Source: Candidatus Cloacimonetes bacterium 4572_55 (GTDB taxonomy: Bacteria > 4572-55). From it: DNA of 63,795 bases. Positions 15,082 through 23,791 of the stretch are shown here, piece after piece. The stretch lies in assembly GCA_002084765.1 (NCBI GenBank), contig NBMB01000034.1:4775-68569 (forward strand), written 5' to 3'. The position numbers were made by a program, and so were the translations under genes. Numbering within the stretch: the first letter of the stretch is position 1; each line of letters starts with the position of its first letter. The notes under the pieces are model-generated. The model was not told the DNA's origin. It saw only the letters and a program-made list of their open reading frames with translations, and did no database searches.

Positions 15082-16080
15082 ATGGTTATTTTAGGAATCG
15101 AAAGTTCTTGCGACGAGACCGCGGCGGCTGTGGTCGTGGCGGGACAGGATATCCGATCAAATATTATCGCCTCCCAGAGCGAGCATATTCGATATGGCGG
15201 CGTGGTGCCAGAATTGGCGGCGCGTGCGCATACCCGCCTTATTTTGCCGATTATTCAAGAGGCTTTAGACAAAGCCGGCACGACCTTAGACCAAATCGAC
15301 GGGATCGCTGTGACAAAGGGACCGGGGCTTATCGGTTCGCTACTTGTGGGCATATCTACGGCAAAAGCGATCGCTATGGCGCGCAATAAGCCGCTTATCG
15401 GAGTGCATCACCTTGAGGGGCATATTTTTGCCAACTTTCTGGCGCATCCAGAACTGCAACCGCCATTTATTTGCCTGCTGGTTTCTGGGGGGCATTCGGA
15501 ATTGATCCTGGTTCGAGAGCTTGGGAAGTATCAGATATTGGGCAGGACTCGGGACGACGCGGCTGGCGAGGCGTTTGATAAGGTGGCAAAAATGTTGGGC
15601 TTGCCCTATCCCGGAGGACCCTCTATTGAAAAAGCGGCGAAAAATGGAGACGTCAATTTTGTCAAATTTCCAGTGGCTCGCATCAAAAATGGACGGTATG
15701 ACTTCAGCTTCAGCGGTCTGAAGACAGCGGCACTCAACTATCTGCGGAATCATAAAGAAGAGGTCGATTCACGGCTGGCGGATATTTGCGCGGGTTTTCA
15801 GGAAGCGATTGTCCGCGCGCTCACCGAGAAAACGTTGTTAGCCGCGAGAGATTTCGATACGGTCAGGATCGTATTAGCCGGCGGAGTCGCTTCCAATCAG
15901 CGGCTGCGGAAACAGATGAGTCGGCTGGCAGACGCGGAATCGCTCCAGGTATATTATCCGCCTCCGGTGTTATGCACGGATAATGCGGCAATGATCGCAG
16001 GGGCTGGGTATCACTATTTGAGACAGGGGATTCGGTCTGACCTGAAACTAAACGGGTATCCGTCGCTCCGATTGGATTGA
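15082..16080 (+). CDS. tsaD: tRNA N6-adenosine threonylcarbamoyltransferase TsaD
   Basis: TsaD transfers the threonylcarbamoyl group to A37 of ANN-decoding tRNAs, working with TsaB, TsaE and TsaC. The protein opens MVILGIESSCDETAAAVV, has the metal-binding HHLEGH motif, the ASKH-fold segment LLVSGGHSELILV and the late nucleotide motif VLAGGVASNQRLR. At 332 residues it is full length. It ends 6 bp from the stop of the convergent signalling gene. No tsaB or tsaE lies nearby. Confidence 0.97.
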   Translation: MVILGIESSCDETAAAVVVAGQDIRSNIIASQSEHIRYGGVVPELAARAHTRLILPIIQEALDKAGTTLDQIDGIAVTKGPGLIGSLLVGISTAKAIAMARNKPLIGVHHLEGHIFANFLAHPELQPPFICLLVSGGHSELILVRELGKYQILGRTRDDAAGEAFDKVAKMLGLPYPGGPSIEKAAKNGDVNFVKFPVARIKNGRYDFSFSGLKTAALNYLRNHKEEVDSRLADICAGFQEAIVRALTEKTLLAARDFDTVRIVLAGGVASNQRLRKQMSRLADAESLQVYYPPPVLCTDNAAMIAGAGYHYLRQGIRSDLKLNGYPSLRLD

Positions 16081-16086
16081 TTTTTC

Positions 16087-19053
16087 TCAATAATCCCACT
16101 TGGGAGTCTGCTTTAGAAATATTTTTTCAGCGTTTTCAGCGTTGAGAGGACGAGAGAAATAAAATCCCTGGGCATATTCGCACTGCAACTCTTTCAGCAA
16201 TTTCAGATGCTCTTTTGTCTCCACTCCCTCCGCGACGACATCCATATTCATATTGTTTGCCAACAAAATAATGGTTTTTACGATCTCCGAATTTTGCCCA
16301 TTTTTTTCGATACGCATCACAAATGACTGGTCGATTTTCAAGGTGTTGACTGGAAAGCTGTGTAGATAGCTCAACGAAGAGTAGCCCGTTCCGAAATCGT
16401 CAATGCAGAGTTGGAAGTTCATGTCCCTCAACCTGGAGAGCATCATTGATGCGGATTTTGCATTTTCCATGACCGCACTTTCGGTGATCTCCAGCTTTAG
16501 GCTATGCGCGTTCAGATCGCTTTCCCTCCGAATTCTGTCGATTTGATCTACCAAATCCGACTGCATGAACTGCTTTCCGGACAGATTCACGCTGATAAAT
16601 AAAGGCGGCTCTTTCTGGTATTGCATCTGCCAGCGTTTGGTCTGACGGCAAGCCTCTTCTAACACCCATAAATCGATCGGCACGATCAAGCCGGTCTCCT
16701 CAGCGATAGTGATAAAATTTTTCGGAAAAATCATACCTAATTTTGGATGTTGCCAACGAATCAGTGCCTCGAATCCACTGATGCAGTTGTTTTTCAACGA
16801 AATAATAGGTTGATAGTAGACCTGAAATTCTTTGCGTTCGATTGCCCTGCGCAAATCGGTCTCGGTTTGCAGCCGCTTCACAGCATGTTCGTGCATCGCT
16901 TCGTCAAAAATGACATGCCGATCCCTCCCCAAGGCTTTGGCGCGATACATGGCGGTATCCACATCTCGCAGCAGGTCTTCCGGTCGATCATAACCGGTTT
17001 GACTGTATGCGATCCCGATGCTGGCGGTCACAAAGACCTCATGATTTTCAAACACAAAGGGCATACGCAGTTCGTTTTGAACTCGATCCGCAACTAACAG
17101 TGCCTCGTTGATGTCGCTGGCGTTGGCGACCAGGATACCGAACTCGTCCCCTCCCATACGGGCGAGCGTGTCGCCGAGACGCAGGGAGCTTTCCAGCCGA
17201 TAGGCAATCTCAATGAGCAGGTTGTCGCCGATCACATGTCCGAGACTATCGTTAATATTTTTGAAATGGTCTATGTCGAGAAAAATCACGCCAAATTGAT
17301 AGCTCTCGACGCGCTTATATCGGTAGAACGCCAATCCCATCCGATCCATAAATAGGGCGCGGTTGGGCAATCCAGTGAGCATATCGTGAAAAGCGTCGTG
17401 GAGGAGCTGACCCTCTGCCCGCTTTCTTTTTGTGATGTCTGTCTGGGAGCCAGCCATACGGTAGACCTTTCCATCCTCGTTCCGAATAGCTAGACCACGA
17501 TTGAGCATCCATCGGTATGTGCCGTCCTTATGTCGCATACGGTGCTCGCTCTCGAAATGCTCGGTATCTCCCTTCAGATGCGCGTCAATCTGACTTTTTA
17601 CCTTCTTGATGTCGTCCTCATGAATTCGACTGTACCACTCGTCAAGCTCAGGTTTGACCTCATCCTCTCGGTAGCCCAACATCGATTTCCAGCGGGAGAA
17701 ATAATAAACGTCGTTGGTCCCCAGGTCCCAGTCCCACAAACCGTCGTTCGCGCTGAGCGCGGCTAAGGCGTATCGTTCCTCGCTAGCTTGCAGCTTTTCC
17801 GCCACCCGTTTCCTCTCGATCACCATAGCCACCTGGTTGGCGATAAAAATCAAGATGTTTTTATCCTCTTCATCAAAGCGGATATCCGGACTATAGCTCT
17901 GAACAGACAAGACGCCGATCGTTTTGTTTCGAGTTTTTAGCGGAACGCCGAGCCAATACAAAGCCGGTGCGCCGATGAGAATCACTTTTCCGGTGCGCTC
18001 TAACTCCTTGATAGTTTTCGGATTTGCCAGCAGGGGCTGTTCAGTCTGCAGCACATACCCGGTCAGCCCTTTGTCCATCCTATGAAAAAAGGAACTGTTG
18101 GTATCAAATTGATCCACCATGTAGGGAAGGGTGAGCGATTTTGTATCCAAATCATACAGGGCAATATAGAAGTTGTCCGCAGTCATCAGGTTATCGACGA
18201 TTGCATGAATGAGTTCAAAAAATTCTTTCAGATTATGCGTAGCGTTTGCCGCTTCTGATATTTTGTATGTCGCTTTTTTGATCTTCTCAGATTTTTGACG
18301 TTCCGTTGTATCTTCAGCGACTGTCAGATAGTGTGTGATCTCGTTACGCTCATTCCAAATAGGGCTGATCACGGCTGAGGCGGCATAGGTATCCCCGTCA
18401 TTTTTTTTATATTCGATCTCCCCTCGCCACTCGCCGCTGTTTTGGATAATTTCCCATTGACGGATGAACTCCTTTATCGGCGTATGTCCCGGCTTTAATA
18501 TCGTAAGCGTTTTCCCGATTACCTCATCTGGAAAGTAGCCGGTGATCTCGATAAATCGAGGGTTAATATAATCGATATAGCCGTATATGTCTGTGATCAA
18601 AATGATATTCGGGCTTTGCTCCACAACGAGAGATAATTTATTGAGCTTTTCGGTGATATGCCTTTGAACTTGCCTAACTTCCGCTTCATGTAACTCACGC
18701 TCAATAACAGATGTCAACCGAACCAAATTATCCTTCAGAATATAGTCGTGCGCGCCGCTCCTCATTAACTCTACGGCAGCCTCTTCGCCAATGCTGTCTG
18801 AGACCACGATAAAGGGAAGGTCTATTTTCATCTCTTTGAGAAGATTCAAGGCATTAAGACCGCTAAAATTCGACAGAAAATAATTCGATATGACCAGGTC
18901 CCAGGATTCCGTCTCAAGAGCCTCCCGCATATCATACTGATTTCCGACGACTTTATACTCTATATCTCTATAATGACTACGGAGATAGCGCGTCAACTGC
19001 AAAATATCATCTTCACAATCTTCTATTACCAAAAACTTTATTGAATCTATCAT
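16087..19053 (-). CDS. REC-PAS-GAF-PAS-GGDEF-EAL c-di-GMP signalling protein
   Basis: This cytoplasmic multidomain protein links sensing to cyclic-di-GMP turnover. Domains in order (approximate residues): receiver 6-123, PAS 136-250, GAF 270-415, PAS/PAC 425-545, GGDEF 555-712, EAL 730-975. The cyclase motif is intact (RMGGDEFG), and so is the phosphodiesterase signature (GFEALIRW, DFGTGYSSLSYL, VVAEGVET), so it could be bifunctional. The receiver keeps the acidic pair (Glu11, Asp12) and the lysine in YILKDN, but has Asn57 where the phospho-acceptor Asp should be (VISNYFLSN). It is therefore probably not switched by phosphorylation. No partner kinase gene is adjacent. Confidence 0.94.
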   Translation of the reverse strand: MIDSIKFLVIEDCEDDILQLTRYLRSHYRDIEYKVVGNQYDMREALETESWDLVISNYFLSNFSGLNALNLLKEMKIDLPFIVVSDSIGEEAAVELMRSGAHDYILKDNLVRLTSVIERELHEAEVRQVQRHITEKLNKLSLVVEQSPNIILITDIYGYIDYINPRFIEITGYFPDEVIGKTLTILKPGHTPIKEFIRQWEIIQNSGEWRGEIEYKKNDGDTYAASAVISPIWNERNEITHYLTVAEDTTERQKSEKIKKATYKISEAANATHNLKEFFELIHAIVDNLMTADNFYIALYDLDTKSLTLPYMVDQFDTNSSFFHRMDKGLTGYVLQTEQPLLANPKTIKELERTGKVILIGAPALYWLGVPLKTRNKTIGVLSVQSYSPDIRFDEEDKNILIFIANQVAMVIERKRVAEKLQASEERYALAALSANDGLWDWDLGTNDVYYFSRWKSMLGYREDEVKPELDEWYSRIHEDDIKKVKSQIDAHLKGDTEHFESEHRMRHKDGTYRWMLNRGLAIRNEDGKVYRMAGSQTDITKRKRAEGQLLHDAFHDMLTGLPNRALFMDRMGLAFYRYKRVESYQFGVIFLDIDHFKNINDSLGHVIGDNLLIEIAYRLESSLRLGDTLARMGGDEFGILVANASDINEALLVADRVQNELRMPFVFENHEVFVTASIGIAYSQTGYDRPEDLLRDVDTAMYRAKALGRDRHVIFDEAMHEHAVKRLQTETDLRRAIERKEFQVYYQPIISLKNNCISGFEALIRWQHPKLGMIFPKNFITIAEETGLIVPIDLWVLEEACRQTKRWQMQYQKEPPLFISVNLSGKQFMQSDLVDQIDRIRRESDLNAHSLKLEITESAVMENAKSASMMLSRLRDMNFQLCIDDFGTGYSSLSYLHSFPVNTLKIDQSFVMRIEKNGQNSEIVKTIILLANNMNMDVVAEGVETKEHLKLLKELQCEYAQGFYFSRPLNAENAEKIFLKQTPKWDY

Positions 19054-19378
19054 CTTATATACCCATAAAAATACGACCGTTCCTGGATCGTATATCGAAT
19101 TATAATTTAAATGTTTACTGAAAATTCTTGTCGGGCAAATTTATTTTATGTGATAAATGAAAGTATCAATACGGACGCTTTTATTATATAGATTCATAGT
19201 AGAAATCACAAATAAAAATATCGAAATCAATCGATTTATTCATATCTGCGAAGCGATGATAATGGATCATAGGTCAGAAATAACGCTGAGCTATTCGCAA
19301 CACGATATAAAAAATTCCAAAAAAAAAGGGAAGCCTCTTCGACTTCCCTTTTTCGATACAAGATAGATACAAAACGAC
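19054..19378. other. Intergenic stretch without a supported gene
   Basis: AT-rich spacer between the start of the c-di-GMP gene and the end of the peptidyl-prolyl isomerase gene. A 69-codon plus-strand frame here has no ribosome site and runs into a terminator hairpin, so I do not call it. The minus-strand promoter of the c-di-GMP gene must lie here, but no convincing -35/-10 pair was found. Confidence 0.6.
19323..19353 (-). terminator. Rho-independent terminator of the peptidyl-prolyl isomerase gene
   Basis: Perfect 11-bp arms aaaaagggaag and cttcccttttt enclose a 9-base loop. On the minus strand a run of seven T follows, just past the stop at 19379. Confidence 0.8.
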
Positions 19379-20593
19379 TCAATCTTGATCCTTTTCTTTG
19401 TCCATTTTCTCGTCCGTTTTTTCGCCACCCTCAAATTCTTCAGGAGACTTGTTCATATTTTCCAACATCCAGCGGGCATCATCGGCAAGCTCGCTATCGG
19501 GATATTTTTCTATCAGAATGCCGAACGCTTCTTTTGCCTTATCTCGTTCCGTCAGTTGTTCCGAATAGACGAATCCGATCATAAATTGCGCTTTATAAGC
19601 GTGTTCAGTTTCTGGGTATTGCTGGACGATTGCCTCATAAAGCAACAACGCCTTACGAGGATCCTTAGAGTTCTGAGCCTCGTCGAACAACTCCTTGGGG
19701 CTTTTCTTTTCGACAAAATTTTCCTCAAAAAATTCATATCCATAATTTTTCTTTAATTCAACGCCCAGATTGTCGATCGACTCTTTCAAATGTTGCGGTT
19801 TAAGGATCGATTCGATCTGCGTTTTTACCTCGTCAAAAGGCTTCTCCCGTCGATCTTGCATCTCCACAATCTCAATGATATGATAGCCTTTTGTTGATTC
19901 TATCGGGTCGCTGACCGTGTTCAGGGATAAAGCAAACGCGGCTGTCTTAAAATCATCCGACTTGCCCACATACGGGATATAGTTGTTATTCTCAGACAAG
20001 AAGCCCATCAAACCGCCTCGTTTTGCGGTTGGCTCGTCAATCGATTCCTCTTTAGCGATATCCTCAAATTTTTCTCCATCCTCAAGCCGTTTCTTTATCG
20101 ATTTCGCGCCATTTTCATCTTCCGTAACGATTTGGCGAACCTTTATTTTTTTCTCATCGACAAACTCATCTTTGTGCGTGTCATAATATTCTTGCAATTG
20201 ATCGTCAGTTAAGACCGATTTTTCTTGCACTTCCCGTTTATAATATTCACGCAGGATGACCCGCCGATTCAGGTCTTCCATTTGCTTTACTACATTTTCA
20301 TCTTTATCCATATCGATGTCCAGCGCGTGGAAATACATCAACTCATTTAGTATCAAACGGTCTAAAAAATCCTTTCGACCTTTTGGACCGGTGAATTGAT
20401 GCTTTTGCATGGGCGGAACCTTTGCCAACTCTTCCTCAAAATAGTTCAAGGTGATTTCCATATCACCTACTTTTGCCACCACTTTATTGCCCTCGTCACC
20501 CTTTTCCGCTTCTTCGGCGATACTACATCCGCAAGAAATCCACAAAAAACAGATCATGGTCAAATTTGATAGGAACAACTTTGTCATTTTCAT
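19379..20593 (-). CDS. PpiC/SurA-type peptidyl-prolyl isomerase lipoprotein with TPR-like tail
   Basis: This is a 404-residue envelope chaperone. The N-terminus has a hydrophobic signal followed by cysteines (FLWISCGCS), consistent with a lipoprotein. A SurA-N-like helical region (about 35-140) is followed by a parvulin rotamase domain (about 145-260) with KIKVRQIVT, RGGLMGFLSE and FALSLNTVSDPIES. The C-terminal region has TPR-like repeats, as in ALLLYEAIVQQYPETEHAYK and AFGILIEKYPDSELADDARW, then a very acidic-lysine tail. The likely role is folding of outer-membrane or periplasmic proteins. A GGGGAGG region precedes the start, and a good terminator follows the stop. Confidence 0.88.
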   Translation of the reverse strand: MKMTKLFLSNLTMICFLWISCGCSIAEEAEKGDEGNKVVAKVGDMEITLNYFEEELAKVPPMQKHQFTGPKGRKDFLDRLILNELMYFHALDIDMDKDENVVKQMEDLNRRVILREYYKREVQEKSVLTDDQLQEYYDTHKDEFVDEKKIKVRQIVTEDENGAKSIKKRLEDGEKFEDIAKEESIDEPTAKRGGLMGFLSENNNYIPYVGKSDDFKTAAFALSLNTVSDPIESTKGYHIIEIVEMQDRREKPFDEVKTQIESILKPQHLKESIDNLGVELKKNYGYEFFEENFVEKKSPKELFDEAQNSKDPRKALLLYEAIVQQYPETEHAYKAQFMIGFVYSEQLTERDKAKEAFGILIEKYPDSELADDARWMLENMNKSPEEFEGGEKTDEKMDKEKDQD

Positions 20594-20629
20594 AAGAATT
20601 TCCCAACCTCCCCTTTATTCGATATTCGA

Positions 20630-20926
20630 TTATTTCTCAGTTTTTTTATTTTTCGGTTTTTTCTTATCGTCGGATTTCGACGACGACGATGAATCTACAG
20701 AGCTTTTTGGCTTTTCGGCTTGAGCCTGTTTTTTATATTTTTTCCCTCGATAATCCGTGGTATAAAAACCAGACCCTTTGAATATCAAACCGCCGCCGCC
20801 GCTAATCAGACGCTCTACATTTTCAATGTGACATTTGGGACAAACAGAAATCGGCTCTTCCGTCATGGATTGAAATTTCTCAAATCGATAACCGCATGCC
20901 TCGCAATGATATTCATAAGTCGGCAT
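20630..20926 (-). CDS. FmdB-family zinc ribbon protein
   Basis: The protein begins MPTYEYHCEACGYRFE, the classic start of the FmdB regulatory-protein family. A zinc ribbon follows, formed by C-x2-C (CEAC) and C-x2-C (CPKC), then a LISGGGGLIFKGSGFY segment. The C-terminal 45 residues are a low-complexity Ser/Asp/Lys tail (SSSSSKSDDKKKPK). The ATG at 20926 is chosen over an upstream frame-open start because it restores the family N-terminus and has GAGGT ahead of it. The function of these small proteins is poorly defined. It lies 36 bp upstream of the isomerase gene and is likely in one operon with it. Confidence 0.9.
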   Translation of the reverse strand: MPTYEYHCEACGYRFEKFQSMTEEPISVCPKCHIENVERLISGGGGLIFKGSGFYTTDYRGKKYKKQAQAEKPKSSVDSSSSSKSDDKKKPKNKKTEK

Positions 20927-20994
20927 AGCCCTACCTCGCAACTTACCTTTCAAATCGAAAATATCGCATTATTTAAAAAATTCGTTTATAAACT

Positions 20995-21024
20995 AAAAAC
21001 CCCGCTTCTTTAATGAACCGGGGG
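20995..21024 (-). terminator. Terminator of tRNA-Leu
   Basis: On the minus strand the arms ccccggttc and gaagcgggg pair at 8 of 9 positions and are followed by five T. It lies about 26 bp beyond the tRNA-Leu CCA end. Confidence 0.7.
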
Positions 21025-21050
21025 ATGCCAACTTATCAAGCGAGTATGAA

Positions 21051-21138
21051 TGGTGCCGAAGGGGGGACTCGAACCCCCACGAGCTTAAAGCTCACTGAAC
21101 CCTGAATCCAGCGCGTCTACCAATTTCACCACTTCGGC
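21051..21138 (-). tRNA. tRNA-Leu (anticodon CAG)
   Basis: On the minus strand there is a 7-bp acceptor stem (gccgaag/cttcggc), an anticodon arm ctgga-ttcaggg-ttcag with anticodon CAG, a long variable arm typical of class II tRNAs, a T-arm ggggg-ttcgagt-ccccc, and an encoded CCA end. Confidence 0.96.
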
Positions 21139-21296
21139 TCCATTTCACTCATATCCCTTTATTAATTAGGGTAAGAAAGATACGGCTATCAGATAAGGTT
21201 GTCAAGTGAAATTTACAGAAAATTTGATAATGGGATAAAAATTTCCAGCCGATACTGTGCGTATCTACTCAAAAACGTGCATAAAGTTTTAAGCGA

Positions 21297-21590
21297 CTAC
21301 ACCGTGATATATCCCTTGTGCAGCATGTCTCTCATAGCTTGATAGGATGAGTTAAACGCAGTCGCAATAGCACCAAATTTTTTCCGAGCCGCTATATCGC
21401 CAACCAAATAGAGTCCCTTTCGATTCATTTCCTTCATCCAGATTAGGCATATCGTCAATGACATCAATGCCGGCAGTTTTCAGAAAATTGTTGGGGCTTG
21501 TGCCGCCAAGCGCGTACACAATATGATCCACATGCTCCATGCCTTTTCTATTATAACTCTTTTCCGCGTTCTCTGTCAGGCTAAAGGATC
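21297..21590 (-). pseudogene. Remnant of an FAD/NAD(P)-dependent oxidoreductase
   Basis: Two reading frames together encode the C-terminal end of a pyridine-nucleotide-disulphide-type flavoprotein. The first has HIVYALGGTSPNNFLKTAGI; after a one-base shift near 21415 comes GLYLVGDIAARKKFGAIATA followed by FNSSYQAM, ending at 21297. The GD in LVGDIA is the usual FAD-binding position. The N-terminal two-thirds of the gene is absent. It lies directly downstream of the last gene of the Rnf operon in the same direction, so it probably was the final operon gene. I infer decay, though an assembly error is possible. Confidence 0.7.
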
Positions 21591-21786
21591 AAGAAATATT
21601 TTCAGAGGAGGATGGACAACTCTTTCCTGCATGAGAGCATGCGTGACAGCCGCCTGGGCGCATTTCCAATACATCGCAGTTATCCGGTATATCCGGAGAA
21701 TTTTTTCGTACATATTGCATCACCAGGAACCAGCCGATCATCATCAAAGAGACGACGATCGGAGCAAGGATTAAATGAAAGAGCAT
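21589..21786 (-). CDS. Small membrane protein with Cys-rich tail at the end of the rnf operon
   Basis: This 65-residue ORF begins one base after the rnfA TGA (TGA-G-ATG), with GGAGG inside the end of rnfA, so translation is coupled. A membrane helix (about 3-27, HLILAPIVVSLMMIGWFLVM) is followed by a short tail with cysteines: DNCDVLEMRPGGCHACSHAGKSC. Helix plus Cys tail recalls NqrM, the small maturation protein of Na+-NQR, but the cysteine pattern is not clearly the same. A role in assembly or metal insertion for the Rnf complex is inference from position and shape. Confidence 0.65.
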   Translation of the reverse strand: MLFHLILAPIVVSLMMIGWFLVMQYVRKNSPDIPDNCDVLEMRPGGCHACSHAGKSCPSSSENIS

Positions 21787-21787
21787 C

Positions 21788-22369
21788 TCAGCCTCCAAGA
21801 CCGGCAAATCCCATGAACGCCAAGGATAAAATTCCAGCGACCATCAGCGTCATGGCAGTGCCTTTGATCACATTTGGAGTCTCGGCAAGCTCCAATTCTT
21901 CACGAATTCCCGCCATCAAAACGAGAGCCAGAGAAAATCCAGCACCGGCTCCCAATGCGAATACCAGACATTGCACCAAGTTGTATTCTCGGCTTGTTTG
22001 GAACAGAGTCAATCCCAAGATCGCGCAGTTCGTAGTGATCAGCGGGAGAAAAATGCCCAGAGCTTGAAATAACGCAGGGCTGAATTTTTTGATGAACATC
22101 TCCACCAATTGCACAGACGAGGCGATAACCACAATATAGGAAATCAATTGCAGGTAGGGCGCGTTGATCGCCAACAACGCTTTATGGATGCCGAACGCGC
22201 ATGTGGAGCTGACCAACATCACGAATGTGACTGCCATGCCCATGCGCGCCGCGGTCTCGATCTTACCGGAAACGCCCAGAAAAGGACAAATTCCCAAAAA
22301 GTAGCTTAGGACAAAATTGTTGATCAGACACGCGCTGATAAAAATAAACATCGGTGAATCGGGACTCAT
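21788..22369 (-). CDS. rnfA: Rnf complex membrane subunit RnfA
   Basis: RnfA is one of two homologous six-helix subunits that hold a membrane-embedded Fe-S centre and form the ion path of the ferredoxin:NAD oxidoreductase. The opening MFIFISACLINNFVLSYFLGICPFLGVSGK is characteristic, with the Cys that ligates the intramembrane cluster in LGICPFLG. TTNCAILGLTLF carries the partner cysteine. At 193 residues it is full length. AAGGAGA lies ahead of the ATG. It is the last Rnf gene in the operon. Confidence 0.96.
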   Translation of the reverse strand: MSPDSPMFIFISACLINNFVLSYFLGICPFLGVSGKIETAARMGMAVTFVMLVSSTCAFGIHKALLAINAPYLQLISYIVVIASSVQLVEMFIKKFSPALFQALGIFLPLITTNCAILGLTLFQTSREYNLVQCLVFALGAGAGFSLALVLMAGIREELELAETPNVIKGTAMTLMVAGILSLAFMGFAGLGG

Positions 22370-22401
22370 GACGCAGTCTCCTTAATACGTTGGTTAGTAT
22401 A

Positions 22402-22911
22402 TTAGTTACGCTTGCTCAGACGACTGAAAATTAACGTCCATAACGCGGGTTTACCTTCTTCTTTGCGCTCTTTTAACCAGTTAAAAAGCAGAAGCCACCC
22501 GCCCAGGACAAAAAATGCGCCTCCGGGGAGAACCATAATCACCCAGGGCTCAAAATTGGGTCCGAACACCGATATCCCGATAAATGTGCCGTTGCCCAAA
22601 ACTTCTCGGACAATCCCCAAACTCAGAACAGCTATCGTGAATCCCATGCCCATGCCCAGCGCGTCTAAGATCGCCTTTCCGACACTGTTCTTAGAGGCAA
22701 ACGCTTCTGCGCGACCGAGGATCATGCAGTTCACCACGATCAACGAAATGAAAGCTCCAAGTGCCTTATGCACCTCGATGCTTATCGCTTGCAGGAGATA
22801 TTCCGCGACGGTGACAAATGTGGCGATGATCAAGATATAGGTGGCGATACGCACCTGCTTAGGTATTAATTTTCGGATCAAGGAAACCAATGCGCTGGAC
22901 ATGACCAGCAC
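22402..22911 (-). CDS. rnfE: Rnf complex membrane subunit RnfE, 5'-truncated
   Basis: From SALVSLIRKLIPKQVRIATY onward this is a clear RnfE, including VVNCMILGRAEAFASKN with its cluster cysteine and GNGTFIGISVFGP. Homology continues upstream of the listed GTG start, as LGVVNALAIGLASTFVLV, to about 22953, where it stops abruptly at an in-frame TAG. The first 30-40 residues expected for RnfE, including the other cluster cysteine (usually in LGxCPxLAVT), are missing, and the upstream bases do not encode them in any frame. The gene is therefore truncated or the assembly is wrong here. A truncated RnfE would lack one ligand and part of a helix. Confidence 0.85.
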   Translation of the reverse strand: MLVMSSALVSLIRKLIPKQVRIATYILIIATFVTVAEYLLQAISIEVHKALGAFISLIVVNCMILGRAEAFASKNSVGKAILDALGMGMGFTIAVLSLGIVREVLGNGTFIGISVFGPNFEPWVIMVLPGGAFFVLGGWLLLFNWLKERKEEGKPALWTLIFSRLSKRN

Positions 22912-23042
22912 GAATGTCGAGGCTAACCCGATGGCTAAAGCGTTGACGACACCTAACTATATATGTTAAATCTTCTTACGTAGATTTCGAAAGTAAATAA
23001 TTCAAAAAGCCGGACTTATAACTTGTTGCAAATAGGCGGAAC

Positions 23043-23735
23043 TTAATTGCTTTTTAACAATTCCAGATTTTTGATAATAATCGGAGCGTGTTTCGCCGAA
23101 CTGATCCGAAGAATATTTGCCACGGCTCGAGAGGAAATTGTCGCGCCTGTGATAGCATCTATCTGCCACTCCTCGGTTTTCTCTCCTGGTTTGACCAAGA
23201 GAATCGGGTTGCGCATTGTCTGCCTATCATCGGCTAAGGAGACGTCCAACGCCACGAAATTTTTCAGAAAAATCGGATCCTTCTCGATCTTGTCACCCAG
23301 ACCGGGCGTTTCTTTACTCTCCAGCACCTTTATGCCGATAATGCACTCCTTGTCCGGAGAGTAGCCGTAGAGTAATTTCAAGGTCTCTTGAAATCCCTGA
23401 CCAGCGGCTTCCATAGCCACGCCGACCAGCTCGCCATTGGCGTTATAGCCTGCGTAGTATTTAAATAGCTTCTCGCCCTCGCCTTCCGGATGCACAAACT
23501 CACCGGATGCATCCAATACATACGCTGTTTTTTGCGTTGCCCCCGGCAAGACCTGGAAGATAGATTGCTCCAACACCCGCGCTTTGTTTATGGTAATGAT
23601 CGGCAAGGTGAATTGAAACGTCAGCACGATCAATATACCGGCGGCAAACCCGATCCCGCCCATTGAGGAGACCATTTGCAGGCTGCTCGCCTGTTCCGCT
23701 TGTGGAGCGGCTTCATTTTGATTTGTGTTTGACAT
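23043..23735 (-). CDS. rnfG: Rnf complex FMN-binding subunit RnfG
   Basis: RnfG carries a covalently bound FMN on the periplasmic side. It has one N-terminal membrane helix (about 27-48, IGFAAGILIVLTFQFTLPII), an FMN-binding domain containing KVLESKETPGLGDKI, and the flavinylation site DAITGATISS, where the second Thr of TGAT would be linked to FMN by ApbE. No apbE is in this window. At 230 residues it is normal size. It lies 56 bp downstream of rnfD and ends 88 bp before the disrupted rnfE. Confidence 0.95.
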   Translation of the reverse strand: MSNTNQNEAAPQAEQASSLQMVSSMGGIGFAAGILIVLTFQFTLPIITINKARVLEQSIFQVLPGATQKTAYVLDASGEFVHPEGEGEKLFKYYAGYNANGELVGVAMEAAGQGFQETLKLLYGYSPDKECIIGIKVLESKETPGLGDKIEKDPIFLKNFVALDVSLADDRQTMRNPILLVKPGEKTEEWQIDAITGATISSRAVANILRISSAKHAPIIIKNLELLKSN

Positions 23736-23791
23736 GGTTCAATTTCCATTGATTAAATTGGTTAAATTAAAATCGCAATCTTATGCGGAAG

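Noticed and set aside
19157-19366. 69-codon plus-strand ORF
   Set aside because: No ribosome site, and its end is the terminator hairpin of the opposite gene.
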